Part shown: piece after piece, positions 37,951 to 50,170 of the stretch
Layout of the letters: every line of letters starts with the position of its first letter
How positions within the stretch are numbered: the stretch's first letter is position 1
NCBI RefSeq assembly: GCF_016086655.4
Contig: NC_052137.2
Coordinates: 37,840,007 to 37,904,006 of the forward strand
DNA: 64,000 nt
DNA from: Lepeophtheirus salmonis
Lineage: Eukaryota; Arthropoda; Copepoda; Siphonostomatoida; Caligidae
Direction: 5' to 3'
The notes under the pieces: generated by a model
Told to the model about the DNA's origin: nothing
What the model saw: the letters and a program-made list of their open reading frames with translations, nothing else
The model's database searches: none
Made by a program: the position numbers and the translations under genes

Positions 37951-38740
37951 TTATGTACCAGGAACAGCCTTTTCTTTTCAATGAAACAAAAATAGCTAAA
38001 AATAGAAAAACCTTTTTTTCTCTTTTTCATATATAATGTGAGACCATCACGATAAATCAACTCCTAAAAAAATATGAGAAAAGGTGAAAAAAAGGTTTAT
38101 CTAATTCTAGCTTATATTATACATTTTTATATAACGTTTCAGTCTTTGTAATCTATTTCTAAAATAATTTTAGGTAACTATTAAAAAAGGATCAAATTTA
38201 GTGGCATCCCTCTTATATCTTGCATGAATTGTAGTCTATAAGTAGTGTTCTGCGTCTTGAAATTTAATGTCATAATTGTGGATAAGAAAATTAGAATAAA
38301 ATCTGAAGTTCTTCTACTCTTAAAAATTAATTTCCTTTGCAGAGGCCAGAATAAAAATTATATCATTACCGTTTTTTTAGCATACATGGTTATTTGTGGT
38401 AGATTTGATGAAGTTTCTGTACACTTTCTTTTTGAAAATCATTCATAGTTTTTGCAACACAATAGCCTCGGCGTATTTCCAAATCTTATTATAATCAACA
38501 AAAATTTAATATGTGGAAGATTTAGTAAAAGTTATAGACAAATTATCTATCTAATTCAATGTAATATTCTCTAAGAAGAGTGAAATTTTTTTAGATAACT
38601 ATTTCTGTCCTCTAAAATCAATAAAGAAATTTCACATATTCCCTTTCAAATCTACTTTTCCTGGAGTTTTACACGTAAAAGAATGGTCTGATAGTTCACA
38701 AACTCTTTCTGTGAACTTATTAAATTATGGAATTTTGAAT

Positions 38741-39381
38741 CGGAAAAGTAAATGGTTTAGGTTAAAAAATGGTTCTTTGTACAAAAAGTATGTAAGAAAA
38801 GTTAGAACAGTTATGAAAAATATTCAGTGGTAGCTCAACGACCTTAAAGTTTTGAAAATTTACATTTTTAAACAAAATACTGAGTATTTTCTTTAATACT
38901 GTCCATATACATCCATTTAAAGTTTTTTTTAAAAAAACAATAATTGGAGCTCACTAAATTTAAAATGAATTATAATTCTTAATTATTTCCAAAAAAATAA
39001 TGTATATATGTTCAAAATAATGTCAATTGAAGTTGATTGAAATTTAGCTCATGTACCTTTTTTTAATTTCTTTAGCATATTTCAACCCAAACATTGGACT
39101 GAAAAATATGAGAATTTGCAATTACGTTTAATTTACACTAAATTCAACGAAAAAAATTAAATTTTTAATTACTATGACCTTAGTGACCTTTTTTATGACC
39201 TTTTCACAAAAAGTGACCTCAGAATACTAAATACTCAGTAATTTAATTTTAAAAATTAAATTTTCAAAATTTTAAGGGCGTTGAGCTACCTTTAAATATT
39301 GTTCAAAACTGTTTAAACTTTTCTCCGATATTTTTTGTACAATTAGGAAACATTTTTTAACCTAAGCCATTTACTTTTCCG
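38741..39381. mobile_element. Foldback element with ~150-bp inverted ends
   Basis: Left arm 38741-38887 starts cggaaaagtaaatggtttag; right arm 39231-39381 ends in its inverse (taagccatttacttttccg). The arms pair along their length through gtagctcaacgacctta against taagggcgttgagctac and actgagtat against atactcagt, at roughly 75-80 percent by eye. The 340-bp middle encodes nothing. A related word (gggccgatgagctacacc) at 47913 hints at another diverged copy. Confidence 0.7.
39175..39219 (+). repeat. Four TGACCT hexamers in 45 bp
   Basis: tgacct occurs at 39175, 39184, 39196 and 39214, all in the same orientation. TGACCT is the inverse of AGGTCA, the nuclear-receptor half-site. It lies inside the foldback element, so it is more likely a repeat feature than a regulatory site. 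Confidence 0.5.
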
Positions 39382-40689
39382 AAAAAATTGATTTTATCGT
39401 CGTCAATCCATTGTACAAGCAACCTATTTTTATCCAGAACAAGGACTTTTACATGAATATGGAAATGATGAGTTTAAATCACACGGAAAAAGAAAAAAAA
39501 TGTGTCATACGTAGAGTGTGATTTGCACAGTGTATATTTAATATATAAAAAGGGATATTATCGTTGGCCTGCAGAATTTCTTACGTCTATAAATAGAATG
39601 CTCCTCGACAACATTAAGGACCTGAAATTAGATCTTCAAAAGGGGAATATAGAATTTCACCCCATGCAGAATCAAAGATGGAATTTACAAATGCAAAGTC
39701 ATATTTAAAAATAAATAAATAAGTAGGTCAAAATATAATTTATCTGTAATCAAACTCCAACATTTTTTGGTCAATATTTCTTTGGTAAAATCGGTCCCCC
39801 AAAAATTTAAAATTACTATAATCCCAACAGTTCAGAATTTTTTGTATTAAAAGATGTCAACCAAGATTCTGTAAATGAACGGTTCAAAGATAGGATCATT
39901 GTTATATCACAAAGTTTTTCGTAAAGTTCTTCCAGAAACCTATGTTGAAACCTTAATTCAGGGTAATCCTATGGATTGAGATGTGGTGACTAAAATTAAT
40001 ATTTATCCTTATTATGAGTATTCCCGTCTTATCAACTTTGTTATATTATATCCCTAGAATCATGTCTTTTTATAAGAAACCTACACCAAAATCTATCAAC
40101 CAGAGCTTAAATATTCAAATTAGAGTTACTTGGAAAACCTTTACAAAAAATAAATACTATATTATACTATTTTATTTTTATTAGAAAATGTCCTTATGTA
40201 GTAATAATAGTTAAATTAAATACATTTTATGGTGATCCGAACAAATTTATCCCTTGGTAAATCTTTATTTTTAAAAACAACCACTTTTACAGCATTCATC
40301 AGCTTCATTATTCCTTTATGTTTAGTTATCGTAAACTATACATTTTTCATCATTTCCATTAAACCCCATGGCCAATAATTAGTTGGATTACCTCTAGCCA
40401 TGTTCAATACAGCTATCTCAGCTTCCGTGTCATAAGTCGTTTTTCCACTTGTACATTAAAATATGTGGAAGTTGTAAACATTGTAGGAAATAATAAGTTA
40501 AAAAATCCTGATAAAGATTTATGTGTATGAAAATACATCTGATAACCTCTAGATGAAATTTATGTTACTTTTATGTATATATCTTTTTTTTCTTATTGAA
40601 CGAAATTTTTAATCATTTGTCATTTGAAAACTATTTCTAGGGAATTACTTCTACATTTCATTTTCTAGAAATTTAGCATTCATATAATT

Positions 40690-41200
40690 GTTAGAAAAGC
40701 AAACATAGCGCTTGGGTTTATAAAAATGAGTTTTAAAATCAGAAATGTGAAGCTGATGAAGAAGCTTTATGAAGCATATGTTATGCCTATTTTAAACTAC
40801 GTTTCTCAGTTGTGGAATCCAATGTATAGAAAGGAAATCAGAGCTCTTGAAAATGTACAGCAACGCTGTATTAAGATAGTATACGGCGATATATCCTTTG
40901 AGGTTGGTTTACATCTAGTCTGGTTGTTGTTACTTGAAAAGAGGAGGACACTTCAGGATGGGGTTATGATGGTTAAAGTTACTAATTGACTCACTTATTG
41001 TAATATCAAGCCCAAAGTATGTGGTAAGGTGTACCATATTAGGTAGTCTTCCAATTTTTACTTAGTTCAGCCATGGGAAAATACTAATTACCTCCAACAT
41101 AGCTTTTTTAATCAAACTATACGGATATGAAACGGCTTCCCCAAAGAGGTAAGAAGAACGTCTTCATTTTACGGGGTTAAGAGACTTCAAAAGAATAATT
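40690..41200 (+). pseudogene. Non-LTR retrotransposon, 3' end of ORF2 relic
   Basis: The plus strand gives RKANIALGFIKMSFKIRN, then LMKKLYEAYVMPILNYVSQL followed by WNPMYRKEIRALENVQQRCI, the conserved segment just after the reverse transcriptase domain in Jockey/CR1-like LINEs. LLLLEKRRTLQDGVMMVKV follows (the usual L..LE.RR...D...V.K), then, beyond a stop, FFNQTIRI, a TGA at 41128-41130 in place of the expected Trp codon, and NGFPKEVRRTSS. No catalytic YADD region or 5' part is present, consistent with a 5'-truncated insertion. No poly-A tail or target duplication is clear. Confidence 0.8.
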
Positions 41201-42554
41201 CACATCTACATTAATTCCCCACCACATTATATCATATTATTTCATTAGATTTTATCGTATTGTTTTATTATATTCTATCATAATTTTCTTTTAAACATTC
41301 ATAAGATCTTAATTAACCCCTTAACCCCACAGATGATTAATTTTGGTTAAGTTTATTCTAAATTTATTATTTTGCAATAAATATGCAAAGTAAAATAATA
41401 TTAAGCAATAAATTTTGAAGAAAAAAAATATTTATTAATTGCCATCCATTGTGAGGTTAAAATTTCAAGGAAATCGTAGGAATTCGGGATATGATATTTT
41501 AGATCAATTAATAATACCCTGTAAGACGAATTCTACAATTAAGTTTTCCATTTTTATTCTTGTTGTGATGCAACAATCCGACATTTTTAGTAGCACATAT
41601 TTATGTTATTTATCGTATGAAATATAATATTTAGTTTTTATTAATAATAAACCAAGCATTAATTTATTTTTATTTTTGTATTTTTTTAATCATCCAATAA
41701 TATACCTATTAAGAGATGTAAATAAGAAATGCTCATTAATTATTTAATCTAGAACAATTTAGTATTATACCTACAGGGGAGTTAAGCTTCAATTATATCC
41801 TCATAATGAAAAATAGATATGGACATAAAGATAATCCTTCCATACATATATTTTCTAATAGTTCACAAGGTATAATTTTGTAAATCTAAACCTAACATGC
41901 CAGCTACTTAATTTATATGATGACTCATATTTTAGTTGAGTCTAATGGCGATAAATTGATTGGTAACTTGTGAATCATTATGAGTAATAACCATAATCTT
42001 TTAAAAGAAAACATAGAGATTAATTAGAATTGGAATAGAGTATAACATCACTAAAAGTAGATCCGAATATTCTCTATTATTATTTTTATTATAAAGTATA
42101 AACCATTTATTCCAGATATTCCCAAAGTTTCTAAACAAAATATGAGCTGACTTCATGATGCATGTTTAAGTAATAATGTGACTTTAGTAGGTCAGTAAAT
42201 TTTTATTCTAAAAACTAAAACAATAAAACATGAAATATACACTACCCGTGTAAGTGATTGGATGAGGGAGAATTCATATTCTGAGCCTACAAATGGTCCA
42301 TTAGGTAGCATTCATACCTGCTTGTTAATTCTATTACTAAGTTTAAATACTCAATGAAAAGATAACATTAATAATGCCAATATATTGAGCTCAAAGAGCT
42401 AAGTTTATATTTCATTTATAATATAATTTAAGATTGATATACTTGAAATGATATATTAAAAAAAGTAAATGTTTTAAATTGAATTGGAGTAGCTACAAAT
42501 GTTAGTTCATATCCCTTTGATAAATTATTGGAATTCCATTAATCTTAAAAATTT
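41201..42554. other. AT-rich stretch, nothing recognised
   Basis: No gene. Part of the interval between the two repeat G arms. Confidence 0.4.
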
Positions 42555-43110
42555 CTCTAAAGGTAAAAATACAAATAATATATCATAATCTTGGGAGAGA
42601 GGAGGCTCAGACGACGATTTATATTAGATCTTTATAGTTAGTTCTGATTAACTAATTTTGGACAAGATAACATATACATACTCTCTGTGGAAGGCACACA
42701 AAATGACATGGGGAAAATTCAATTAACAAATTTCAACAATTTTGGTTAAATTTGAGATTTTTTGTAGTTCAATTCAACTCAGATCTTACATGAATTGTTG
42801 ACGTTATTATTTCTCGCATTTATAATAAAGGCACCTCCCATTATGTTTAGCTGTACCAACTAATATAGCAAAATTATTTTTAGCAGGTTATTTTGATAAT
42901 AATTAAACCAAATTTGCACACTCCACAGAGGTTTAATTAAAATATTTATATAATAGAAACTGTTGAACATTATGAATGGTAAACTAACATCGACTTAATT
43001 TTAGGAAAAACAATCGTATGTTGTTTTCTTGTAATTGTCCCACATATATCAAAAATATATTTTCAACAAAACTCAAACCCCTATACAATAAAGCTTAAAC
43101 TCCAGCCAAT
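42555..43110 (-). repeat. Repeat G, right arm of a large inverted pair
   Basis: Inverted partner of 37205-37950. On the plus strand it begins gagaggaggctcagacgacg and includes gacaagataacatatacat, ttgagattttttgtagttc, gcacctcccattatgttt, agctgtaccaacta and gtcgacttaat-like words ending in ggaaaaacaatcgtatgttg. About 4.6 kb lie between the arms. Confidence 0.7.
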
Positions 43111-43439
43111 TAATTAACTTAAATTTTACAAAAAAGGGTAAAAACTGAAACGCTCCTATATGTGTTGTGTATCTAAATAGGAATATTTTTTGAATATTGT
43201 GTTATAAAAATTATATTGTATATATTTTTTTATGTTTATATATAAACACACACACATGTGTGTATTAGAGGTGTAAATTTTAAGTATTTTTTCGCCTTTA
43301 AAAAGATTCCCGGTCGCCCATTTGAGTAGTATTTTTTAATTTCTAAAGTGGCTATAATTATTTTTTAATTCTTAAGGAGAGAACATCTAAGGGAAATTAG
43401 TCCTCTTATAATAGACGGAGACTAACACTGAGGATTTAT

Positions 43440-43640
43440 TAGTGAGTTAAAAGCGTAAGTCCTTTTTTGGACTCAGGGCAGGACTTGTAGGTAATGTAAT
43501 TTAACATCATGACAGCTAAGCTCCTTTCCTCCCAAACAGTCTCCAAATTATCAGGGTTACCATGTCCATTTTTGGACAATATTTTTTAACCAACCGAAAG
43601 AGCTACAACGTTAGTATTTTGTGTGTCTTTCAATTAAGAA
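43440..43640 (+). repeat. Dispersed repeat F copy 2
   Basis: Direct-orientation match to 32340-32610, with aaaagcgtaagtcc, ttggactcaggg and catgacagctaag in the same order. It ends just before the mariner at 43717. Confidence 0.5.
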
Positions 43641-43716
43641 TTGTTGGATTCATGAATATATTTTCATTCCTTCTGGAAACTCATTGTTTTTGTCATTAGA
43701 ATAGTTTTCCTATCTA

Positions 43717-44237
43717 CCGGGTGGTACACTCAATACTTATTAGTTCAATAATTAATAAAGGTTAAGTGATTGAAATTAATTCACATTTTGATATATTAAA
43801 GTATTAAAAGTTAGTTACAAAATAAAAGTTGGCTAGCTTACGTACAAGGTGAGAAAATAACAGTAGAACATGATCGAAGAATTTCTATTCGCACACTCCA
43901 AGCAATTAGGTGTCTCCTAAATCACTGTCTACGCCGTCAGCAAGTCTGAAACGTTGGAGAGGAATAAGGGCTCGTTCAAAAAGGCCAACCTGGACGCAGA
44001 GGAGTTAAAGAAAACAGCCCAGGCCAACTCCCTCAAGTCCCTTAAAAGATATATAAAAAACCTCGTGAGGAGAGGCCAACTTTGACACCAGCAATGAAAG
44101 AAACCCATTTCCTCCGTTTCAATTAGTCTTTTGCATTATTTTGAACTTTTTTTGACACATGCCCCCCCCCCTATAGGATTGATGCCAACCCTGGACTACA
44201 CCTTTTGGGTCCATGTCGAGAGGAAGGCCTGCAGTGT
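43717..44237 (+). mobile_element. Internally deleted mariner, lineage A, copy 2
   Basis: Begins after TA at 43715-43716 with ccgggtggtacactcaatac, matching the outer end of the copy at 14.2-15.0 kb. The transposase remnant reads SKQLGVS (HTH), VYAVSKSETLERN, SFKKANLDAEELKK, then, past the deletion, LDYTFWVHVERKAC. The deletion lies between the same transposase blocks as in copy 1, and the DNA around it aligns. In-frame stops are present. The 3' end and second inverted repeat are missing: sequence beyond about 44237 belongs to the minus-strand hAT pseudogene, so the right side has been lost at that junction. Confidence 0.8.
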
Positions 44238-45815
44238 CTTTCATCAAACATGCTGGCCATTGAGACGTGGGAGACATGCCTCAGGAAGAAGTCTCCAAAA
44301 TGAAATTCCCATCTCGTTGCGCTTTCCTTTAAAAAACGGGTTTGCCTGCAGCTCTGATGGTTAAGAACTAACCACAGGAGAGAGAGGGTCCGTGAATAGC
44401 GCAATTCGTGGTTCCATCTAGTGGAAATATTGGAAACGATCGTTGAATTGTTCCTCCAATTTTTTTTCCTTTTGCAAATCTCAGTGCACGCGGGGAAATG
44501 TGTCAAATTAGGATTAGGGGAAGAAAAAATTCTTTATGAACAGCCCTAGTTTGCACTGAAATGCAGTCTTTCGGGAATAGAGATCACACACCGTTCGATC
44601 TATCATCTGCAAGAGTGTGTTGATGTAATTGAGATATGCGGTGATGTCCATCAGAAGGGCCATGTCACAAATAAACTTTGTAGCTGTGAACTTCCCGCTG
44701 TATGCACTCGTACAGTTTTGCAAGAACATTGGTATTTCCGACTGCAGTGCAAACTCCCACTCTAGACACTTTCCTCGACACATTAATCTGATATCTGTAT
44801 GTAAAAGTATATATACTCAGATGATATTTTTGAATTTTGTCACTAAATCCATGACATGGTCAAAGTTCAACGCCTTTGCCAGAAGGCTCCATCGAAAGAT
44901 TAGATAATCATAGTTGTGGTTAGAAAGTTACCCTCTCCCCCCATCCCTTGTGGACACCTCTTTTCCACCTATAATGTCTGTATGTACTTCCATACTTGTA
45001 TAACCACAGCACAACAGACCTACGGTATATCTCACAATTGAAATGACGCTATTCACCTTATGGATGATGCACTAAAGTTAATTCTGATCTGCCTGAGCAG
45101 CCCTGCAAAAATCCAGTGTCTTCTCTGCATCGTAGGTAAGCTGTCCGTAACAGCAGTTGACATATTTTCAAAGCAACCGTATTCCCTCACAGCACTGGTG
45201 AAGGTGTGTAATATATCTCTTTCTGTAGTAGTGTCGTGCAAAAATGCAATTTCAGTAACTCCCTCAATGCACATCCAATGTATTGTTAACCGTTCTTGCA
45301 AAAACCAGTCCTTCGCTGACATCCGTCAGATCTCCACTCTCACCCAAAGGTAATGAGAAGTACTTGCAGCTCTGCATGACTTGTTTCAGTTTTACCTCAA
45401 TATGATAGTGGATGTCAAAAAAAATCCTTTGTGTTATTGTACGTTTAGCGAAAGGCACAACTTCAAAGTTTCTAGCCATGTATTTGTCACCAAATACTTT
45501 GACCATTTTCACTGCACACGTCTTGGCCACTTCTTCATTCGACAGTGGCTTCTTTGCCTTAGCAAATTCGAGTGCAAAATCATAGAGACCCTATGATGTC
45601 TGACTCTTGACAGGTCGTGGCTTTTGTGAAAAATACCTCCTGTTGACGTACCTTAGATTTGAGGTTTGCTACTATAGCAGCTCTAGCAGCTCCAGTGTAC
45701 TTCTCAAATTTAACCTTAATTAAAGTGTTGTAATGAAATAAAAACATGAAATGATGTTTCTGTCTCCTTCTTATAGAATGAACCCATTCTGGTGAGTCAT
45801 TCTGAAGGGATTTTT
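44238..45815 (-). pseudogene. hAT-superfamily transposase pseudogene (ZBED/EPM2AIP1-like)
   Basis: Most of a hAT transposase related to the vertebrate ZBED5, EPM2AIP1 and GTF2IRD2 domesticated proteins can be followed on the minus strand. In order: EWVHSIRRRQKHHF and KFEKYTGAARAAIVANLKSK (45.8-45.65 kb, after a lost BED finger); AKKPLSNEEVAKTC and KVFGDKYMARNFEVVPFAKR; KLKQVMQSCKYFSLPLGES then DLTDVSEGLVFA (family S.A.DESTD.TD..QL); EIAFLHDTTTERDILHTF; AVTDSLPTM (T.DG.PAM); LLAKALNFDHVMDLVTKF; MCRGKCLEWEFALQSEIPMF; FICDMALLMDITAYLNYINT and AFQCKLGLF; NLTHFPAC; finally SFWRLLPEACLP and VSMASMFDE. Frameshifts and stops separate the blocks, and the DESTD acid is altered (GESGD). It is inactive. 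BED finger and inverted repeats were not found. Confidence 0.85.
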
Positions 45816-46420
45816 CAAAATTGATAATGGGTCTACTTTGTTTATGTCTCTTTCTAGGTCCAGTCTATTCATTCTTGTTAACTAAATTGGAGGGGTCTTC
45901 CACAGCATCGCCGTTGGAAAAGGCTTCTCTTGTTATTGTACTAGAAACAGTTTTTAGTGCAAATATACCGGAGTTGGAGGCCCTGAACAATTTTTATCCG
46001 TTTTTATAAAGTAATTGATTTACTGATTACGAATCTGTCATTATTTTTATTTGTTTCAAAATTGGTTCTTGACAATTTTTAATTAGATTTTTTTGAGTAT
46101 TGTTACACTTTTTATAGGTTTGGAAAAACTTTTGAGTGGATAAAAAATCTATAAATCACTGATCTAAACCTGTGGTTATATTTTATATACTATCCTCCAA
46201 TGTTGATAAAATGTAATTTTAACGTTAACAAATCACTATATTTTATAGGTTTTGTTTAAATGGAATAATTCCTTGGTTTTCAACGGTCCTTACGTCAAAC
46301 CATTTTATTTGAAGCTTGAATAACAAAAGTTTTATTTACATACAAGTATTTGACTCCAAGAGGTCCGATTCTGCTCCAATATTGATTTGTTTTCATTTTA
46401 TTGAGTTTGATAAAATAATA

Positions 46421-47127
46421 TACGGGTAGTTGCATAAATACGCGGACTATTTGTGGCAAATAATTGAATGTGTAATAAAATTCGTATGCCGTATTTTTTT
46501 TGAGAATGATCTAATAGAGAATTTATTTTGCTATAAAATTTAATATAATTACTGAATATAACCCCCATAAGTTGCTATGACACCCTCCAAGCGCCCGCGG
46601 AAGGCCTTGCACACATTGATGATGTAATGGTATTCCATGGTTGCCCATTGCTCATTGACGCTGGCCTTCAATGAGTCCAAATTCGGATGGCGGGTAGCAC
46701 AGCCCTTCTTCTCAATTTGCCACCACACACTGTAGTCAAGGGGATTTAAACCAGGTGATTGAGGTGGCCAAATGTTTTTGTGAAGGCCTCCTTCACTTCA
46801 TCCATATTGATTTTCCGTGGTCTGCCGGTCTGAACACCCTCCTTCAGATCTTTTCCCTCCTTGACAAGCTTCTGGACCTTGACCACTAGTCCTGTGTCCT
46901 TGATTATCTCTTTGACAGGCCTACCGGCGCGGAGGAGAGTGGCAACCATATCAACGTTTGGCCTCGTCATTCATCGTAAGCGACTTTGTTTGATGCGAGT
47001 AAGAAAAACAAAAGCAAAGCCAAAAAGATTTACCGAGTCACTTGTGCTGAAGTTTTTATTTCCAGTCACGGAACCTCGAGATATAAGCGTTCAAAAATTA
47101 GTCCGTGTATTTATGCAACTACCGGTA
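46421..47127 (-). mobile_element. Internally deleted mariner, lineage B, copy 1
   Basis: A 707-bp element bounded by TA with ~30-bp inverted repeats: tacgggtagttgcataaata then cgcggacta on the left, and the inverse of taccggtagttgcataaata then cacggacta on the right. The minus strand starts MTRPNVDMVATLLRAGRPVK at 46970, continues KLVKEGKDLKEGVQTGRPRK and, after a jump of reading frame at the deletion (about 46775), WPPQSPGLNPLDYSVWWQIE, ASVNEQWATMEYHY and FRGRLEGVIATYGGYIQ with a normal stop. Both HTH and third catalytic acid survive while the two upstream acids are deleted. Both sides of the deletion are well preserved, so this is a young non-autonomous derivative that would depend on a full-length relative. 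Confidence 0.88.
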
Positions 47128-49800
47128 TATAAACTTCAGTGTTCGCAATTTTTTTTTTAATATAATATTGTTAATTATCATGGGATTATTAAAAATTTCA
47201 GTGCTAAACCTCAATAAGTTTCTGGTTAAAAATATATACTTGAATCAATAAAGAAGCAGAACTGGACCTTTAATAACCAAATACTACTTGTAAATGAAAC
47301 CTGTGCATTTTCCCAAGACAGTATGATTGCATATAAATTATAACCACATATTTGATATTTACATTATATTAACAAAGAATAAACTAATTATTCTTTAGTT
47401 TAAATTAGTTTTTTTAGTCAAAAGTTTTTTCAAGTCTCAAAAGTGCTAAAAATACTATTAAAAAAATGAAATGTAAATTTCTCAAAAACCCGATTTGATA
47501 CGGAATAACTAATTAAAGATTCAAGTACCATTATAACTCAATATCAAATTAAGAAGATTTATCACAATAAAATTTTTTTTTAGCCTATGACAATTTATCA
47601 ACCTAAAAGTAATTAATGCGAATAAACCAAATAAAACTTTCATCTTCTGAGGGAAATACACATTTGCAAGATAAAGTTTTTAATTATTAATTTTTTGCAA
47701 ACAAAGTTTTGCTACTAAAGTATTTCGAAGGAAATTACTCTTGTAACTAAGATTTTTTAGTTTGTTTATCAAAATAATTGTAAATCTAAGACAATTGGAA
47801 TTATTTTATTCAATATAATTTTAATAAGTAATCTTTTCAATTGTTCTAGCAATTTTGGCTTCATTGGTTAATTCACATTTTTTTCTAAAAAGTATAGAAT
47901 AAACAATGCTTTAGGGCCGATGAGCTACACCAAAATATTTTTTCAAATAATTAAAAGTTAGACAATTATATCTATAGTATAAAAGAAAAATTTTGAGACC
48001 CTAAGATTTAATTTGAGATAGGTAAAAATTTAATATAAACTAACTTTTTATGATAATAATTCTATAGAAATACGTACTCTTTTTTAAAATTTAATTTACT
48101 TTTAATTAATAAATGATTTTTGTATAGAAAGAAAATTTGATTCCTTTTCATGTTTTTTACAATATTTTGCTGCTGATTGAAGATATATTCCAATTCGATC
48201 CATGCAATATATCATTTAAAAAAAATAATACCTTAAAATATATATAAAATTATATATATTTGTTTAATAGAGTTCTTTGATTTTAAAGTATATTTTAAAA
48301 ACAATCATTGACAAATAATAAAACTAATTTAATACTATTATTTGCCTTTCAAATGAAGGCAATATTAATTGTATTTGTTTACTAAAACTACAACTATAAA
48401 GAAAATTGAATTGACGATGGCTTTCCAAAAATTAACAATGTCTCTTTCTGTCTTACGGATCTGTTTTTTTTTTTTGATACCATTTAAGAGTTGTAATAAA
48501 TATAAATGTTGTGTCTATAATTACTGACCTCTATCAGAATAATTTGCATTTCAAAAAATACATGTAAATCATAAATATATTTCCAAATTGTCTTTTTATG
48601 TAGTTTATAACAAAATTTATTGTAACTGCAAATTCCACATGATTGATATGCCAGTTGTGAACTCCTAGTCGGTATATATAATAGATGCTCTAGCCTGTGG
48701 CCTGCCAAAGAAGAACATTCTTGCTCCAGCTTCAAATTCTTATTAGTCATGGATTGATGAAGTTAGGAAAAAGTTTTTGATCTTCAAAAAGAGGACGTCC
48801 TCCATCACAGTTGTCGAACTCTAAATGCATACAGAGAGTAGCTGTTAACTCTGTCCTTTTCGATCAGATGGACCACCTATCATTTATAAAAATACAAAGT
48901 AAACTGAGGCTTTAATTAGAAATTAAACTGGTTCATGGAATTTCACACAAAATGAATACTATTATATTATAATTATATTTTCTAAAGATTTTTTTTGCTA
49001 ATTTATAAGGGGAAAATATATTATATTACATTTTATATCAATATGGATTTCATCTAACCATTGTTTTAAGTATTATCGACGAGTAAATACATATTATGAC
49101 AGTAATTCCATTTGTATGCCCGATGTATCATATTTTACCATATTATACATATCTGTGTACCTAATATATAAGATGATATTTCTGGGGGAAATTATTAGCT
49201 CAGAATTTTTTTATTTCCATACACTAAGTTAAAACAAAATAAGTTCCATAGCTGGAGCTGTATAAAATATGACCTTCACACTTGTGATATATTTTTTTTT
49301 GTATTTGGTAAATTGAAGGGTGTTTTTTTATTATTTTCCAAACATGCTATTGTTATTCCTCAATTCTTGAAAAACCGAATCATAGGTTCTAAGTAAATAA
49401 CACTAGGTAAAGAGTGGACACTCAGCAGAAGAATAATATGAGTATTCTTTTTCGTTGCTGATTGACTGAATATTGTCAGCTGCCTTAATACCTATTTAAA
49501 AGATTGGATATGTTTTATTTAATACTCTGTGGGCATATTATAGTTATTTGTTATAACAGTAATGCCCAATCTGTAGTGGAGTGTTAAAATAAAAAGTATG
49601 CATGGTTCTTGTTCATGAAAATGTTTACCTTTCTAAAAGACTTAAATAGAAGGAAGTTGTGGATTATGAAACGTACTAATTGGACTCCAACCAAAGTAAT
49701 ACAATTCCTGCTTTATGTGGACATTCTAAGATTTTAAAAAAACAAAACAACAACATTTGCTTAACCTAAACTTTTCATTCGAAAATCTATCTCATGTATT
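47128..49800. other. AT-rich stretch, no gene supported
   Basis: The segment 47880-47950 (gggccgatgagctacaccaa) resembles the arms of the foldback element at 38.7-39.4 kb. An 88-codon minus-strand frame at 48750-48484 has a Cys-containing patch (SCGICSYNKFCYKLHKK) but no family match I trust. The rest is background. Confidence 0.4.
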
Positions 49801-49807
49801 CAAATAT

Positions 49808-50170
49808 TAGTTTGCCAAGAAGGAATTCACCTATTCGTCTCCTTGCCTAAGTCTTCCCGTTATTTCGAGAAAAAAAAAAAGAGTTTCTAAATGAGTTTCA
49901 ACAGACTCTTTTCCTCATTTACAGGGTTATGTAACTATATACATGAAGAGTATTTTCATTAAATACATAAGTATTTTACGTAGCTAAAAAAACTCTTTGA
50001 TTTCATCACCTTATGGCCATGAGTAGTGATTTAATTAATTATTGGACCAAACCCTTTTTGTATTTGGGAATGTATTGCATGTGTTCACGGTTCATGAGGA
50101 ACGTTTGTTTGCCAAGAGGAATACATGCATTTGTCTCTTTGCCTCAGTTGTCATATTTCTTTGGAAATGG
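49808..50170 (+). repeat. Pair of diverged direct repeats, 300 bp apart
   Basis: tttgccaagaaggaattcac then ctattcgtctccttgcc at about 49811 is repeated as tttgccaagaggaatacatg then catttgtctctttgcc at about 50108, with similar sequence after each. Both keep a related frame (LPRRNSPIRLL against LPRGIHAFVSLP), the second within a 71-codon frame 50013-50228. This may be an old tandem duplication of a coding relic; the protein was not recognised. Confidence 0.4.

Noticed and set aside
39502..39708. 68-codon plus-strand frame
   Set aside because: No family resemblance and near the edge of a foldback element; unsupported.
44629..45353. Plus-strand frames of 92 and 97 codons
   Set aside because: They are shadows of the minus-strand hAT pseudogene, which explains the low stop density.
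45821..46009. 62-codon plus-strand frame with a hydrophobic start resembling a signal peptide
   Set aside because: It abuts the hAT pseudogene and has no family resemblance; probably the relic's 5' flank.
48484..48750. 88-codon minus-strand frame with SCGICSYNKFCYKLHKK
   Set aside because: Considered as a piggyBac-like Cys-rich tail, but the Cys spacing does not fit and no other blocks are nearby.
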